Virus record (IMG/VR): IMGVR_UViG_3300020185_000170
Location: 1 to 30,921 of that record
Reading direction: 5' to 3' (one strand)
From: a virus
Length of the DNA: 30,921 nt
Below the pieces are notes generated by a model, which worked only from the letters and a program-made list of their open reading frames with translations, did not search any database and was not told where the DNA came from. A program made the position numbers and the translations under genes. Below are positions 7,640-15,968 of this stretch, piece after piece. How positions within the stretch are numbered: the first letter of the stretch is position 1; each line of letters opens with the position of its first letter.

Positions 7640-9610
7640 ATGGCAACAAAAGTCCCAAGTGTGATGGAGTTAATCTCTGAAGATGGTGAGTTCTTCAAAG
7701 GTTCTTCTGATAAGACTCTCAACGAGCGTTTAAAACAAGCTCAATTACGAGGTGATGAGAAAGAAATATCTCGCCTCAATGCTGCTGCTGGTGTTACTTC
7801 AGCTTTGACTGGTGTCGTTACTGGTCTTCCTGATTTAGCTATTATGGGTATTAATTGGGGTTTGGACACTAACATAAAAGATGTTCGCACTCGTTTGTTA
7901 GAGGCGGCTGGTGTGCCCACATCAGGAACAGAAGGCGACGAGCTAACATATAACACACCAGAATACATGGCAATGGCTATTAGTCTTGGTCAGCTTGTTA
8001 AGCAAGGTGTTAAACAAGGTTCTAAGTTTTTTAAAGATAAGAAAATTAATGAAGTTTTAAAAGAATTACCGCCTACCACTGCTAATAAATTTAAAAAGTT
8101 TATGATGACTGGTCAAGGTTCTAATGACGCAGAGATTGCATTTGTTCTACAAAAACTCCGAACTAATCCTAAATACGCTGAATTATTTCATAAGTTAGAT
8201 GAGGCGGCTACTAAAGAAACAATAAAGATTCTTACGCCTAAACCAAGTGCTCAGACAACTGAAGAAGCTGCTCGGGGTATGTCAGGTGTTGTTGCTAAAA
8301 AACTTAACGATCTAAAGAAGGCACGTAAAACAGCAGGGGATGTTAACTTTACTCGGGCATTAGCTGAAGTTGGCGATAAAAACATTATTAACACCAATAA
8401 GACTGTTGAAAATCTAAACAACCTTAAAGTTCAGTTTTTAGATGAGGGAACACCAGAAGCTGAAAATGCTATTAAATATATTAACAGTATTCAAGAAAAT
8501 ATTGCTGGTGGTTTTGATCCGAAAATAAATACTTCTAAGTTAAGATCATTGATGTCTCGCTTTGGTAAGAAGGCAGGGCAAGGCGATGCAATGATAAACC
8601 AGTTAACAACAACAGATCATAAAAGAATTAACTCTGCTGTTTTTAGTGGTTTAAATGATGATTTGAGTATTTCATTGAAAGCTGCTACTGATACAAAAGA
8701 TAAGAAAGCTTTAGGCAATTTAATATCAGCCCGTACTCAGTATAAAAATGCTTCTGACCAATATGATGCTTTTATTTCTAAAGGGATACCTAAGTACTTA
8801 CAAGATAAATCATTGAACGATGTTAACTTTGACGATTTATACGGTGAGTATTCTAAATTAAATAAAGAACAACGTACTTTATTTAGGGGTTGGGTAGGAG
8901 ATACAAGAGCAGAATCATTAAAAGCTATTGATGAAAAAGTAGCTAATGATTTTCTTAGCGCCGCTTATGGTACTTTTGACGATGGTACTGAAGGTTATAA
9001 GCTAGGTGAGATGGCAGACAACTGGAGTAAGTTACAAGCTTCAGACAAAAATACTGCTGATATGGTAGCTAAATCTTTCGGGTCTAATTCGGGTGAGTTT
9101 ACTTCTAGAATGAAAGATGCTCAAACATTTACTAGAAAGATGCAAGTTGATAAGGAGCCAGAACAAGTTAGCCGTGCGTTACAAGCAGCTAGAAAAGAAT
9201 TACCAGTCGCTATTGGGGCTGTCGCTGGCTATGCTCCAGCTAAAGCCGCTCAATTAACAATGGACGTGGGCGCTGAGTTGTTTAAAAAAAGAGGTTTAAC
9301 CGACGCTCAATGGATGAAAGCTCTACTCAGACCTGAAGCCGCTAATGTGTTAAAACAATCAGCTTTATCACCGCAAAGCACTAAAGTTCTAGATGAGTTA
9401 ACAAAAGTTGAGAATCTGTTTATAACCCCACAGACTAAATTTACAGCCGCTAGTACTACAGCTAATGTACTCACACCAAGAACAGACGCTTCTCCGGCGG
9501 TGACAGAAGATATTGTTATTGACCAAGAAACTTTGGATAAATTGGGAACGCCTAGTTTTCAAACTGAAGATGAAATTGTTATTGATGAAGACACATTAAA
9601 TAGTCTATAA
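7640..9610 (+). CDS. Putative internal virion / ejection protein (largest), with duplicated C-terminal motif
   Basis: 656 residues from ATG 7640 (upstream AAAGG). The protein is mostly helical and charged, with a hydrophobic segment near residues 48-72 (AGVTSALTGVVTGLPDLAIMGINW) that could insert in a membrane during ejection. No lytic transglycosylase or peptidase motif is seen. The last 33 residues contain two copies of one motif, DIVIDQETLDKL (624-635) and EIVIDEDTLNSL (645-656), 21 residues apart. It is the last gene of the tail/ejection operon, ending four bases before the terminator stem. Base composition is AT-rich compared with the tail genes. Confidence 0.65.
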   Translation: MATKVPSVMELISEDGEFFKGSSDKTLNERLKQAQLRGDEKEISRLNAAAGVTSALTGVVTGLPDLAIMGINWGLDTNIKDVRTRLLEAAGVPTSGTEGDELTYNTPEYMAMAISLGQLVKQGVKQGSKFFKDKKINEVLKELPPTTANKFKKFMMTGQGSNDAEIAFVLQKLRTNPKYAELFHKLDEAATKETIKILTPKPSAQTTEEAARGMSGVVAKKLNDLKKARKTAGDVNFTRALAEVGDKNIINTNKTVENLNNLKVQFLDEGTPEAENAIKYINSIQENIAGGFDPKINTSKLRSLMSRFGKKAGQGDAMINQLTTTDHKRINSAVFSGLNDDLSISLKAATDTKDKKALGNLISARTQYKNASDQYDAFISKGIPKYLQDKSLNDVNFDDLYGEYSKLNKEQRTLFRGWVGDTRAESLKAIDEKVANDFLSAAYGTFDDGTEGYKLGEMADNWSKLQASDKNTADMVAKSFGSNSGEFTSRMKDAQTFTRKMQVDKEPEQVSRALQAARKELPVAIGAVAGYAPAKAAQLTMDVGAELFKKRGLTDAQWMKALLRPEAANVLKQSALSPQSTKVLDELTKVENLFITPQTKFTAASTTANVLTPRTDASPAVTEDIVIDQETLDKLGTPSFQTEDEIVIDEDTLNSL

Positions 9611-9613
9611 ACT

Positions 9614-9650
9614 AAAAAGCCCCTAAGCAGTGATGCCTAGGGGCTTTTTT
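9614..9650. terminator. Strong bidirectional rho-independent terminator
   Basis: Between convergent operons, AAAAAGCCCCTA (9614-9625) pairs with TAGGGGCTTTTT (9638-9649). The loop contains a further GCA/TGC pairing. Flanking A and T runs make it a terminator in either direction. The TAA stop of the minus-strand gene (9649-9651) lies in the T-run, so the hairpin closes both the ejection operon (+) and the replication operon (-). Confidence 0.95.
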
Positions 9651-9843
9651 AATCTTCTACTTCCAACACTTCCTCATCTAACTCGCTAAACTCACCGATG
9701 TAAACAGAGAAGAAGGGGATTCTAATGATAAGCCCCTCATAGGCAGCGATAAACCTACCCTCCTCATCGCCTACCACATGGCATATGTTGTCGTTATGCT
9801 CAATGTCAAACCCAATACCTAGGCGCATGTTTATAGCAATCAT
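9649..9843 (-). CDS. Small acidic hypothetical protein
   Basis: 64 residues, the last gene of the minus-strand operon. Its ATG (9843-9841) overlaps the stop of the PhoH-like gene as ATGA. The sequence is beta-prone with an acidic tail ending ELDEEVLEVED, and has no cysteines or membrane segment. The stop lies in the T-run of the bidirectional terminator. Coupling to phoH and its place at the operon end support it being real. No family recognised. Confidence 0.7.
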   Translation of the reverse strand: MIAINMRLGIGFDIEHNDNICHVVGDEEGRFIAAYEGLIIRIPFFSVYIGEFSELDEEVLEVED

Positions 9844-10565
9844 TTGTTATCCTCGTGTTTAATTCTAGCGATGATGTAATTCTTAACCAAACTACTACGA
9901 ACAATGTCAGCGATGGAGAACTCAATCTCTGTAAACTCTTTCATTGACCGTAGGATGGTTAGGAACTCCAGCAACCCACTCTTGTCATCTCTCTTCTTTA
10001 GGTCAACCTGCCTGTAGTCACCACACAGAAAGAACTTGGACGTGTGACCGATACGGGTGATGATGGTATCCAGCTCGTGCATTGTACAGTTTTGACTCTC
10101 ATCCAGCATAACAATAGCATTGTTAAACGTCGTACCCCGAATGAACGAGGTAGAGAGGAACTCCACATACCCTTGCTCGACTAACCTATCCCATGCGTCT
10201 TTGCGTTTGAACAGCTCAGCCGCTATCTGCTTGTACGGCTCTGTAAACTGGTTCATCTTCTCCTCGGCATCTCCCGGCAAGTGACCCATCTCCCTGCTCT
10301 GCACACTGCTACGGATGATAACAAGCTTAGCATAGGGATTAGACTTGTCCATAACCTCCTCAAGCGCCTTGTAGAAGGCAATGTAGGTCTTACCCGTACC
10401 AGCTACCCCAGACAGCGCACAGAAGTAATGACCCTGTTGGTAGGCATCAAAGAACTCCTTCTGCTTCTCTGTCTTAGGACTGATTGTTAACATGTCATCC
10501 AGTCGCATCTTTAACCCATGTTGCGGTTTAGTGTCAGCGTCTGTTGTTTTCTTTCTTGTTACCAT
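9840..10565 (-). CDS. phoH: PhoH-like P-loop ATPase
   Basis: 241 residues. The Walker A motif GVAGTGKT is at residues 53-60. A PhoH-type segment follows (IIRSSVQSREMGHLPGDAEEK, about 83-103). Walker B is IVMLDESQN with Asp155-Glu156. A sensor-like CGDYRQVDL lies at about 181-189, and an Arg-bearing IVRSSLV near the C-terminus could supply the arginine finger. It matches the PhoH-like ATPase family, common in marine phages; its real function there is unsettled (phosphate stress or RNA metabolism have both been suggested). The start overlaps the upstream nuclease stop by one base (TAATG). N-terminal ~25 residues are basic and probably disordered. Confidence 0.93.
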   Translation of the reverse strand: MVTRKKTTDADTKPQHGLKMRLDDMLTISPKTEKQKEFFDAYQQGHYFCALSGVAGTGKTYIAFYKALEEVMDKSNPYAKLVIIRSSVQSREMGHLPGDAEEKMNQFTEPYKQIAAELFKRKDAWDRLVEQGYVEFLSTSFIRGTTFNNAIVMLDESQNCTMHELDTIITRIGHTSKFFLCGDYRQVDLKKRDDKSGLLEFLTILRSMKEFTEIEFSIADIVRSSLVKNYIIARIKHEDNK

Positions 10566-11053
10566 TAAGCTTTTACCTCCTCGATTTCTTTCAGTTTATT
10601 AATCTTGAGATTATAGCAATCACTTTTAACTACAAAATTATTAGAGGGGTCTACTTCACCTTTTTTCATAAAAACAGAATCTTTAAAGTATTCGCTTTTA
10701 TCATAAACACCAAGTACCCACCCTTTTGTTAGATCATTCTTCACCCTAACAAAACAATAGAGATCACATTTTTGTGTGATATTAAAAGCTGCTATTGAAC
10801 AATCATACGAAGGCAGTGGTTTTACAGTTGTGTTTTTAGTTTTAACATCAACTGTTTTACCGTCTTCTAATACTATATCGTATTGATATGTATTGCTAAT
10901 ACGACCCTTCAATGCTTTATTAGCAAGGATTTCTCCTAGAAAACCAGCTAAATTTCCTTTTCCTTTTGTTATGCTATTTTTTAAAGTACCCATTTCTTTA
11001 TCTTTTTGTTTAGCTTCTTTAATCATCTCAGGTGTTATAGCTAATTCCATCAT
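10565..11053 (-). CDS. PD-(D/E)XK-type nuclease-like protein
   Basis: 162 residues. GNLAGFLGEILANK (Glu41), then YDIVLEDGKTVDVKTK (Asp59, Asp69-Val-Lys71), form the E...D...DxK layout of the PD-(D/E)XK nuclease fold, with beta strands around the active site and a mixed C-terminus. The substrate is unknown; a resolvase, DNA-repair or host-degrading nuclease are all possible. The first ATG (11053) overlaps the RNR beta stop (ATGA). The gene is markedly AT-rich (one 60-base line, 10621-10680, is 28% GC by hand count) compared with PhoH (53% at 10021-10080) and RNR beta (43% at 11401-11460). It looks like a later insertion between two conserved genes. Confidence 0.7.
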   Translation of the reverse strand: MMELAITPEMIKEAKQKDKEMGTLKNSITKGKGNLAGFLGEILANKALKGRISNTYQYDIVLEDGKTVDVKTKNTTVKPLPSYDCSIAAFNITQKCDLYCFVRVKNDLTKGWVLGVYDKSEYFKDSVFMKKGEVDPSNNFVVKSDCYNLKINKLKEIEEVKA

Positions 11054-12018
11054 GCTGCCTTACCCCATACGTCATCCCAAGTGCCGTTAGTGGCTCCTTT
11101 GGAATAATCTGTTACCCGTTGTTCAAAGAAGTTAGTGTGGCTTACGCCTAACATACCATCCACCCAAGGCAGAGGATTCTTCTTCACCTTAAATATACCC
11201 TTCATACCCATGCTGATCAGGCGACGGTCTGCAATGTATCGGATGTAAGTTTTAACATCCTCTGCACGTAAACCCTCTACCTCAAACATACCAAAGGCAA
11301 GGTCAATGAACTTATCCTCTAGCGCTACCATCTCCTGAGCAATCTCCTTGATGCGGTCACTACTGCTCTCTTCTGGGTTCTGTTTCACCCAGTCACGGTA
11401 GACCTTAATCATACCCTCAGCGTGTTGTGTCTCATCAACGATTGACCAAGCAATAATCTGGCCTAACCCCTTGAGCTTACCATGTCTAGCAAAGTTTAAC
11501 AACATGACGAACGACGAGAACAACTGCATACCCTCACCAAAGGCGCTGATAGTGGCAATCTTCTCAGCCATAGGAGCGTCACCAAGCGTCTGATAGTACT
11601 CATGCTTCTCTACCATCTCACCATACTGCATAAACTCGTTGTAGGTGCTCTCAGGCAGCCCCAGCGTCTCAATTAGGTGGGCATAGGCAGCTACATGTAA
11701 AGCCTCACGACCAGCAAAACCTGACATCATCATCCGCACTTCCGGCTGTTTAAACACTGGTAGGTAGTGGGTGTAGTACCCGTCACCAATGTCTAGGTCA
11801 CCCTGCACAAAGAAGCGTAGGATTTTGGTTAGGAAGTCTTTCTCCGACTTGGTTAGCTTCTTCTGGTAGTCCTTTAAGTCCTCACCCATTGGCACTTCTG
11901 TGTGTAACCAATGGCTCTGCTCATGTTGCAACCAAGCGTCATATGCCCAAGGGTATTTAAACGGCTTGAATGTGTTTCTCTCTTCTGTCAATTGTGGTTT
12001 CATTACCATTGTCTCCAT
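11050..12018 (-). CDS. nrdB: Ribonucleoside-diphosphate reductase beta subunit (class Ia-like)
   Basis: 322 residues from the first ATG. It supplies the diiron-tyrosyl radical used by the alpha subunit to make dNTPs. Ligand residues can be placed: Asp74, Glu105 and His108 in EALHVAAY, Glu162, Glu196 and His199 in DETQH. Tyr112 corresponds to the radical Tyr122 of E. coli R2. So it appears to be an active tyrosyl-radical enzyme. Three in-frame ATGs lie close together (12018, 12009, 12003). GGAG at 12016-12013 sits nine bases before the third, so translation may start at 12003 instead. It is separated from RNR alpha by 52 bases, the largest gap in this part of the operon. Confidence 0.96.
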   Translation of the reverse strand: METMVMKPQLTEERNTFKPFKYPWAYDAWLQHEQSHWLHTEVPMGEDLKDYQKKLTKSEKDFLTKILRFFVQGDLDIGDGYYTHYLPVFKQPEVRMMMSGFAGREALHVAAYAHLIETLGLPESTYNEFMQYGEMVEKHEYYQTLGDAPMAEKIATISAFGEGMQLFSSFVMLLNFARHGKLKGLGQIIAWSIVDETQHAEGMIKVYRDWVKQNPEESSSDRIKEIAQEMVALEDKFIDLAFGMFEVEGLRAEDVKTYIRYIADRRLISMGMKGIFKVKKNPLPWVDGMLGVSHTNFFEQRVTDYSKGATNGTWDDVWGKAA

Positions 12019-12070
12019 GTGTTAGCAATAATGTGTAGACAGGTGATTATCTCTAACCACCTTATCCAAC

Positions 12071-13843
12071 TTAACCTTCGCAAGCTAGGCATGTTTCCCC
12101 GTTCACGATAGCTGTCATATCAATCGTCTCCTCAATACGTTGACGTTTAACCTGAGCACCAACCTTGTCTGCTTTACGCACCTTATCAGAGCGGAGGTAG
12201 TACAAGCTCTTTAGCCCCATCTTCCACGCCATGAAGTGTACAGCATGTAAGTAGGCAATGGTTGTGTTAGGCTGGAAGAATAAATTAACACTCTGTCCTT
12301 GGTCGATAAACACTTGTCTATCTGCCGCCAACTCGACTAACCATCGCTGGTCAATCTCCATCGCTGTCTTAAATACTTCCTTCACATCTTCTGGTATGCC
12401 CAAATGCTGAACGCTACCATCGTTGGCAATAATAGAAGCCCAAGTGTCATCGTCATCCATACCAAGTCCAGCAAGACGCTCCGACAAGAATCGATTACGG
12501 TAGACAAATGCACCACTTAGGGTATCCTGCCTAAAAACATTTGCTCGATACGGCTCCACGGATGGCGAAGTGTTACCCATAATAAGACTGGAAGAAGCAT
12601 TGGGAGCGATAGCCATATGATGACTAAAGCGACGCTGAATGCCAAACTCACTTGCATCCGGGCAAGCACCTCTTTTAAGAACGAGAATATTATCTGCACG
12701 AGCACACTCCTTGTTAATATGAGCAAAAATATCTTTGTTTGTTAACTTAGCCATCACCCCATCGATAGGCATGTTGTTCTTTTGTAAGTAAGCATGAAAG
12801 CCTAACGAACCTAATCCAACAGACCGCTCGGCAGTAGCAGACCGTACAGCACGACTAATATGCTTAGGAGCGTTAGTGATAAAGTACTCGACAACATTGT
12901 CCAACATTTCCATAACATCCGGGATAAACTGATCATTATTTTTCCAATCATCATAGTACTCCAAGTTAACACTAGATAAACAACACACAGCCGTTCGGTC
13001 AGCACTAGTGGGCAGGAAGATTTCGGTACACAGGTTAGACCCGTTAATACGTAACCCTTTATCCTTTAACCACTCAGGCATATCCCTGTTAGCCGTATCA
13101 ATGAAGATGAAGTATGGCTCACCCGTCTGCATACGTAAGTCCAACATCTTCTGCCACAACCCCTTAGCACTGACCACTTCTACGACCTCGCCATTGGCGG
13201 GGTTTTTTAATGCCCAATCGTCATTGGCCTCTGGGTCTTTCATACACCGTTCGATCACCTGCATAAACTCATCGCTTATGTTAACACCGTGGTTCAGGTT
13301 AAGCGTCCGCAGGTTTTGATCACCCGTCGGTTTACGCATCTCCAAGAACTGAATGATGTCTGGGTGACTTACATCAAGAAACGCTGCATAAGAACCCCGA
13401 CGTGTTCTGCCCTGTCGGTAAGCCAAAGAGGAAGCATCGTACATTTTGAGGTGTGGCATAACACCAGTTGATTTATCATCACTGTTACGTATCCCAAGGT
13501 GTATGCCAACACCGCCACCCAACATACTAAGCCAATTAGTTTCAGATAAGTTGTCAACGAGACCTTCAGCACTGTCTTCAATGTAATTAAGAAAGCAGCT
13601 AATAGGAAGTCCACGCTTACTACGGCCAAAAGAAAGAATGGGAGTGCTATAAGACAACCAATGCTTAGAACTATACTCGTAAAGTCGCTGAGAATGCTCA
13701 GGATTACTTCCGAACGCTTCCGATACATACGCAAACCTCTCTTGTGGGCTAACCTCCTCCTCCATCATGTAACTCTCACGCAACCGTTGTAGTCCGAGAG
13801 CGTCGAACAGTTTGTCCCGTTCTAAGTTTATTTTAATTGTCAT
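12071..13843 (-). CDS. nrdA: Ribonucleoside-diphosphate reductase alpha subunit (class Ia-like)
   Basis: 590 residues from ATG 13843 (a TTG one codon earlier is ignored). It reduces NDPs to dNDPs. Numbered from this ATG, Cys83 matches Cys225 of E. coli, Asn270, Cys272 and Glu274 (NLCTE) match 437/439/441, Cys287 or Cys288 matches Cys462, and Tyr548-Tyr549 match the 730/731 radical-transfer pair. The C-terminus carries CLAC (Cys585, Cys588) for re-reduction by host thioredoxin or glutaredoxin. There is no N-terminal ATP-cone, so the usual overall-activity control by dATP is missing. This suits a phage that needs unchecked dNTP supply. It overlaps the upstream 52-residue gene by 11 bases. Confidence 0.97.
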   Translation of the reverse strand: MTIKINLERDKLFDALGLQRLRESYMMEEEVSPQERFAYVSEAFGSNPEHSQRLYEYSSKHWLSYSTPILSFGRSKRGLPISCFLNYIEDSAEGLVDNLSETNWLSMLGGGVGIHLGIRNSDDKSTGVMPHLKMYDASSLAYRQGRTRRGSYAAFLDVSHPDIIQFLEMRKPTGDQNLRTLNLNHGVNISDEFMQVIERCMKDPEANDDWALKNPANGEVVEVVSAKGLWQKMLDLRMQTGEPYFIFIDTANRDMPEWLKDKGLRINGSNLCTEIFLPTSADRTAVCCLSSVNLEYYDDWKNNDQFIPDVMEMLDNVVEYFITNAPKHISRAVRSATAERSVGLGSLGFHAYLQKNNMPIDGVMAKLTNKDIFAHINKECARADNILVLKRGACPDASEFGIQRRFSHHMAIAPNASSSLIMGNTSPSVEPYRANVFRQDTLSGAFVYRNRFLSERLAGLGMDDDDTWASIIANDGSVQHLGIPEDVKEVFKTAMEIDQRWLVELAADRQVFIDQGQSVNLFFQPNTTIAYLHAVHFMAWKMGLKSLYYLRSDKVRKADKVGAQVKRQRIEETIDMTAIVNGETCLACEG

Positions 13844-13991
13844 CAAGTGCTTCCTCTAAATAATCAGCCATGTCTTCTATCTTATCCTGAAAACGGTTGA
13901 CAATCTCTTCACTGTTAATCTCCAACAGCTCCAAGATTGTCACCTCGTCCAGACGTTTTAGTTTATCACAAATGTCAGGTATCGTCAGCAT
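13833..13991 (-). CDS. Small acidic helical protein upstream of RNR
   Basis: 52 residues from ATG 13991 to TAA 13833. The sequence opens MLTIPDICDKLKRLDEVTIL and continues as an acidic, probably helical chain ending LEEALDDN, with no membrane segment. The start lies 17 bases inside the metallophosphoesterase gene and the stop overlaps RNR alpha by 11 bases, so it is fully embedded in the operon. Small proteins with an 'L.I.DICDKL..LDEVTLLE.L.I' pattern are familiar as unnamed neighbours in other phages. Function unknown; its coupling to RNR makes an accessory or regulatory role worth considering. Confidence 0.75.
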   Translation of the reverse strand: MLTIPDICDKLKRLDEVTILELLEINSEEIVNRFQDKIEDMADYLEEALDDN

Positions 13992-14745
13992 ATTTCTTCT
14001 GTAAGTAATTCATAGAGAGAAACATCTCGTCGAAAGCCCCGTCCTTAACCTCGTTCAACATGACCAACCCACGCCAATGTGTGTTGCTTAGTTGATCCAT
14101 GTAGTCTTCGTCGTGTAGGTAGTAGCTACCAGCGATTATCCCACAGATGGCGGTTCCGTCTGCTCTTTTGCCATAAGCAACTTGCTTACCTTGTTGATGC
14201 CCTGCAACACAAGACATGTGCAGCTTATTAACGATAACACTAGCAGAACTAGCTGGTCGCCCCATAGCACCAACAGGGAAGTAGTGGCAGAAACCAACAC
14301 CATTGATAAAAACAGGTTTAAGAAAGTCATATACATCCCAATCTTTTTTGTAATCTAGGTCATCAGTCGAAATCACACCCTCAAGCATAGGCGTGTTAGC
14401 CACTGCTCGGTTGATACGGTTCTCATGGTTACCCATTGTTAACACCATACGAGGTTTATACACCTTGTGCTTGGTTATCTTCTGTGTTGCCTGTAAATCA
14501 CGTAGAGGCTTCAACAGCTTCTTCATGGCTACCTTCACACAGTTAACGTCATCCTTGTAACGCTTGCCTTCAAAGTATTTACTACCAGTCTTATCATGCG
14601 TAGACAAGGAGGGCATATCAGCGAAGTCGCCAATGTTGATAACAACATCTGGTCGGTAATCCACGATAGCCTTCCCTGCCCACGTTAGATGATCAGTAGC
14701 TACTCCCGGCTTCACTTGGCAGTCAGGAATAACAAGTATCTTCAT
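13975..14745 (-). CDS. Calcineurin-like metallophosphoesterase
   Basis: 256 residues. Metal-binding motifs occur in family order: Asp8-x-Gln10 (usually DxH), NIGDFAD with Asp40, MGNHEN with Asn106-His107, and AGHQQ with His183 (usually GHxH). The two substitutions, Gln for His in the first and last motifs, appear in other phage members but may alter metal affinity. Possible substrates include nucleic acid ends or cyclic nucleotides; none can be chosen from sequence. ATG 14745 overlaps the previous stop as ATGA. It sits among nucleotide-metabolism genes between ThyX and RNR. Confidence 0.85.
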   Translation of the reverse strand: MKILVIPDCQVKPGVATDHLTWAGKAIVDYRPDVVINIGDFADMPSLSTHDKTGSKYFEGKRYKDDVNCVKVAMKKLLKPLRDLQATQKITKHKVYKPRMVLTMGNHENRINRAVANTPMLEGVISTDDLDYKKDWDVYDFLKPVFINGVGFCHYFPVGAMGRPASSASVIVNKLHMSCVAGHQQGKQVAYGKRADGTAICGIIAGSYYLHDEDYMDQLSNTHWRGLVMLNEVKDGAFDEMFLSMNYLQKKYADDT

Positions 14746-14972
14746 GCTCGAAAGCCTCCAGTATCTAACCCTGTATCCCAGTAGTCTTCTAACATGATGT
14801 CTACCTTCTCATAAACACCGACATAACCGCAGGAGTCTAGAAAGGCAGCAAACTGCCGCATGACATCATCCCATCTGGCATCCTCATTACAAACGTAGAA
14901 GTGTTCTGAGCTAGTCTCTACACTTGGTCGTGAGCACTTCTTCTTAAAGTGGTAATACTGTTTATCTTCCAT
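14742..14972 (-). CDS. Small hypothetical protein
   Basis: 76 residues from ATG 14972, chosen over ATG 14984 because GGAG lies six bases before it. The sequence begins MEDKQYYHFKKKCSRPSVE and ends in DYWDTGLDTGGFRA. It is acidic overall with three cysteines in no metal-binding pattern. It overlaps the ThyX stop by 11 bases and the metallophosphoesterase start by four. No family is recognised. Confidence 0.7.
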   Translation of the reverse strand: MEDKQYYHFKKKCSRPSVETSSEHFYVCNEDARWDDVMRQFAAFLDSCGYVGVYEKVDIMLEDYWDTGLDTGGFRA

Positions 14973-15591
14973 TCTTTTCTCCATAAATGCTAGGGAACAA
15001 GTCAGTCAAAATCGCTTTACACTGATCAGCTACTTCCCTATGTTCCTTCTGTGTTGCCTCGTCACACCGGATGTCAACATAGTGCATCCAACTCCGTAAC
15101 GTCCCGTTCATATACATCCGACTGTTTGTTAACCCCTCTGGCAAAACCTTCCGGGCAACCTCCTTAGCTATCCCGTTGTTTAGAGCAGCTCCGTACACCC
15201 CTTTAGCTTGCGCTATCAAACTACGTTGCATCTCATCCCACCAGCGCTGTAACTCTCTGTCCTCAGTAGGAAGACTGTTCTGTCGGTTCTTATCATCCTG
15301 CAACCGTACCTCACTGTACTCCATATCCAAAGCCTCCGCATACCGCTGACTAAACTCTTGGAAGCTAAACGACCGATGCCTCAGAATCTGTCGTGCTATG
15401 TCCCGTGTTACCTCAATCTCCATACAAACATTAACCATCTCGAAGGGTGACCAATGCTTGTTATTCATCAGGTAACGTAGCAGCTTAGGTGCTGTCACTA
15501 CGTTATTCTGATTCTCTGGGTTTGAGACACGAGCCATGTAAGCAACCATCTCTTCGGCATGAGGTGTTACCCACATTAGCTTAACGTTCAT
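14962..15591 (-). CDS. thyX: Flavin-dependent thymidylate synthase ThyX
   Basis: 209 residues, close to the ThyX family length. It converts dUMP to dTMP using FADH2 and methylene-tetrahydrofolate. The signature RHRSFSFQEFSQRY lies at residues 71-84, containing RHR(x)7S plus the conserved Arg-Tyr. Other conserved features are the N-terminal SPFE (48-51) and C-terminal LRSWMHYVDIRCDEATQKEHR, with the Arg needed for dUMP binding. The start overlaps the HNH nuclease stop (ATGA). With RNR and the MazG-like protein it forms a nucleotide-supply set typical of marine podoviruses such as SIO1. Confidence 0.97.
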   Translation of the reverse strand: MNVKLMWVTPHAEEMVAYMARVSNPENQNNVVTAPKLLRYLMNNKHWSPFEMVNVCMEIEVTRDIARQILRHRSFSFQEFSQRYAEALDMEYSEVRLQDDKNRQNSLPTEDRELQRWWDEMQRSLIAQAKGVYGAALNNGIAKEVARKVLPEGLTNSRMYMNGTLRSWMHYVDIRCDEATQKEHREVADQCKAILTDLFPSIYGEKNGR

Positions 15592-15968
15592 TTCTTCTTC
15601 CTCTCTTTACGTTCTTCCGCTGTCTTTTGTTTGTGACAAGGTTTACACAGCACTTGTAGGTTATCCGCTTCACAGTACAACCTATTCATATATGTCCACC
15701 AATCTTGAAACCCTTCCTTCGGAGATACAACGGGTTCAATGTGATCCACTTGTACATCTCTCGCAATAAAGAAGTCTCCACAATCAGCACACAAATAATG
15801 TTCTGCTAACCTACCACTTCGTTTGTTAATTAGCCTACCTACCGCTGCGTCTTTAAGAGCCTTCCACTTAGGCGGGAATCGCTTCATATAAGCTCGTAGC
15901 GCAGATATTATAAATGCCCTAAACCTTGCCTCAGTCCATTCTCCGTCGTTATACTTTCTGTTGTTCAT
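15588..15968 (-). CDS. HNH endonuclease
   Basis: 126 residues from ATG 15968; a longer reading from TTG 15989 is unlikely. The C-terminal half is an HNH/zinc-finger domain: CADC (Cys60, Cys63), DHIEPV (Asp75-His76), Asn103 in ADNLQVL, and CKPCH (Cys108, Cys111, His112). The N-terminal half is basic and helical, which could bind DNA, and the protein ends in a run of Lys/Arg/Glu. It is embedded in the operon by overlaps on both sides rather than inserted in another gene, so it is more likely a working replication, repair or host-DNA nuclease than a homing element. The ribosome binding site is weak; coupling to the upstream gene is probable. Confidence 0.88.
   Translation of the reverse strand: MNNRKYNDGEWTEARFRAFIISALRAYMKRFPPKWKALKDAAVGRLINKRSGRLAEHYLCADCGDFFIARDVQVDHIEPVVSPKEGFQDWWTYMNRLYCEADNLQVLCKPCHKQKTAEERKERKKK

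Noticed and set aside
15588-15968. HNH gene as a homing endonuclease or mobile element
   Set aside because: It does not interrupt another gene and is coupled by overlaps on both sides, so it looks like a resident operon member.
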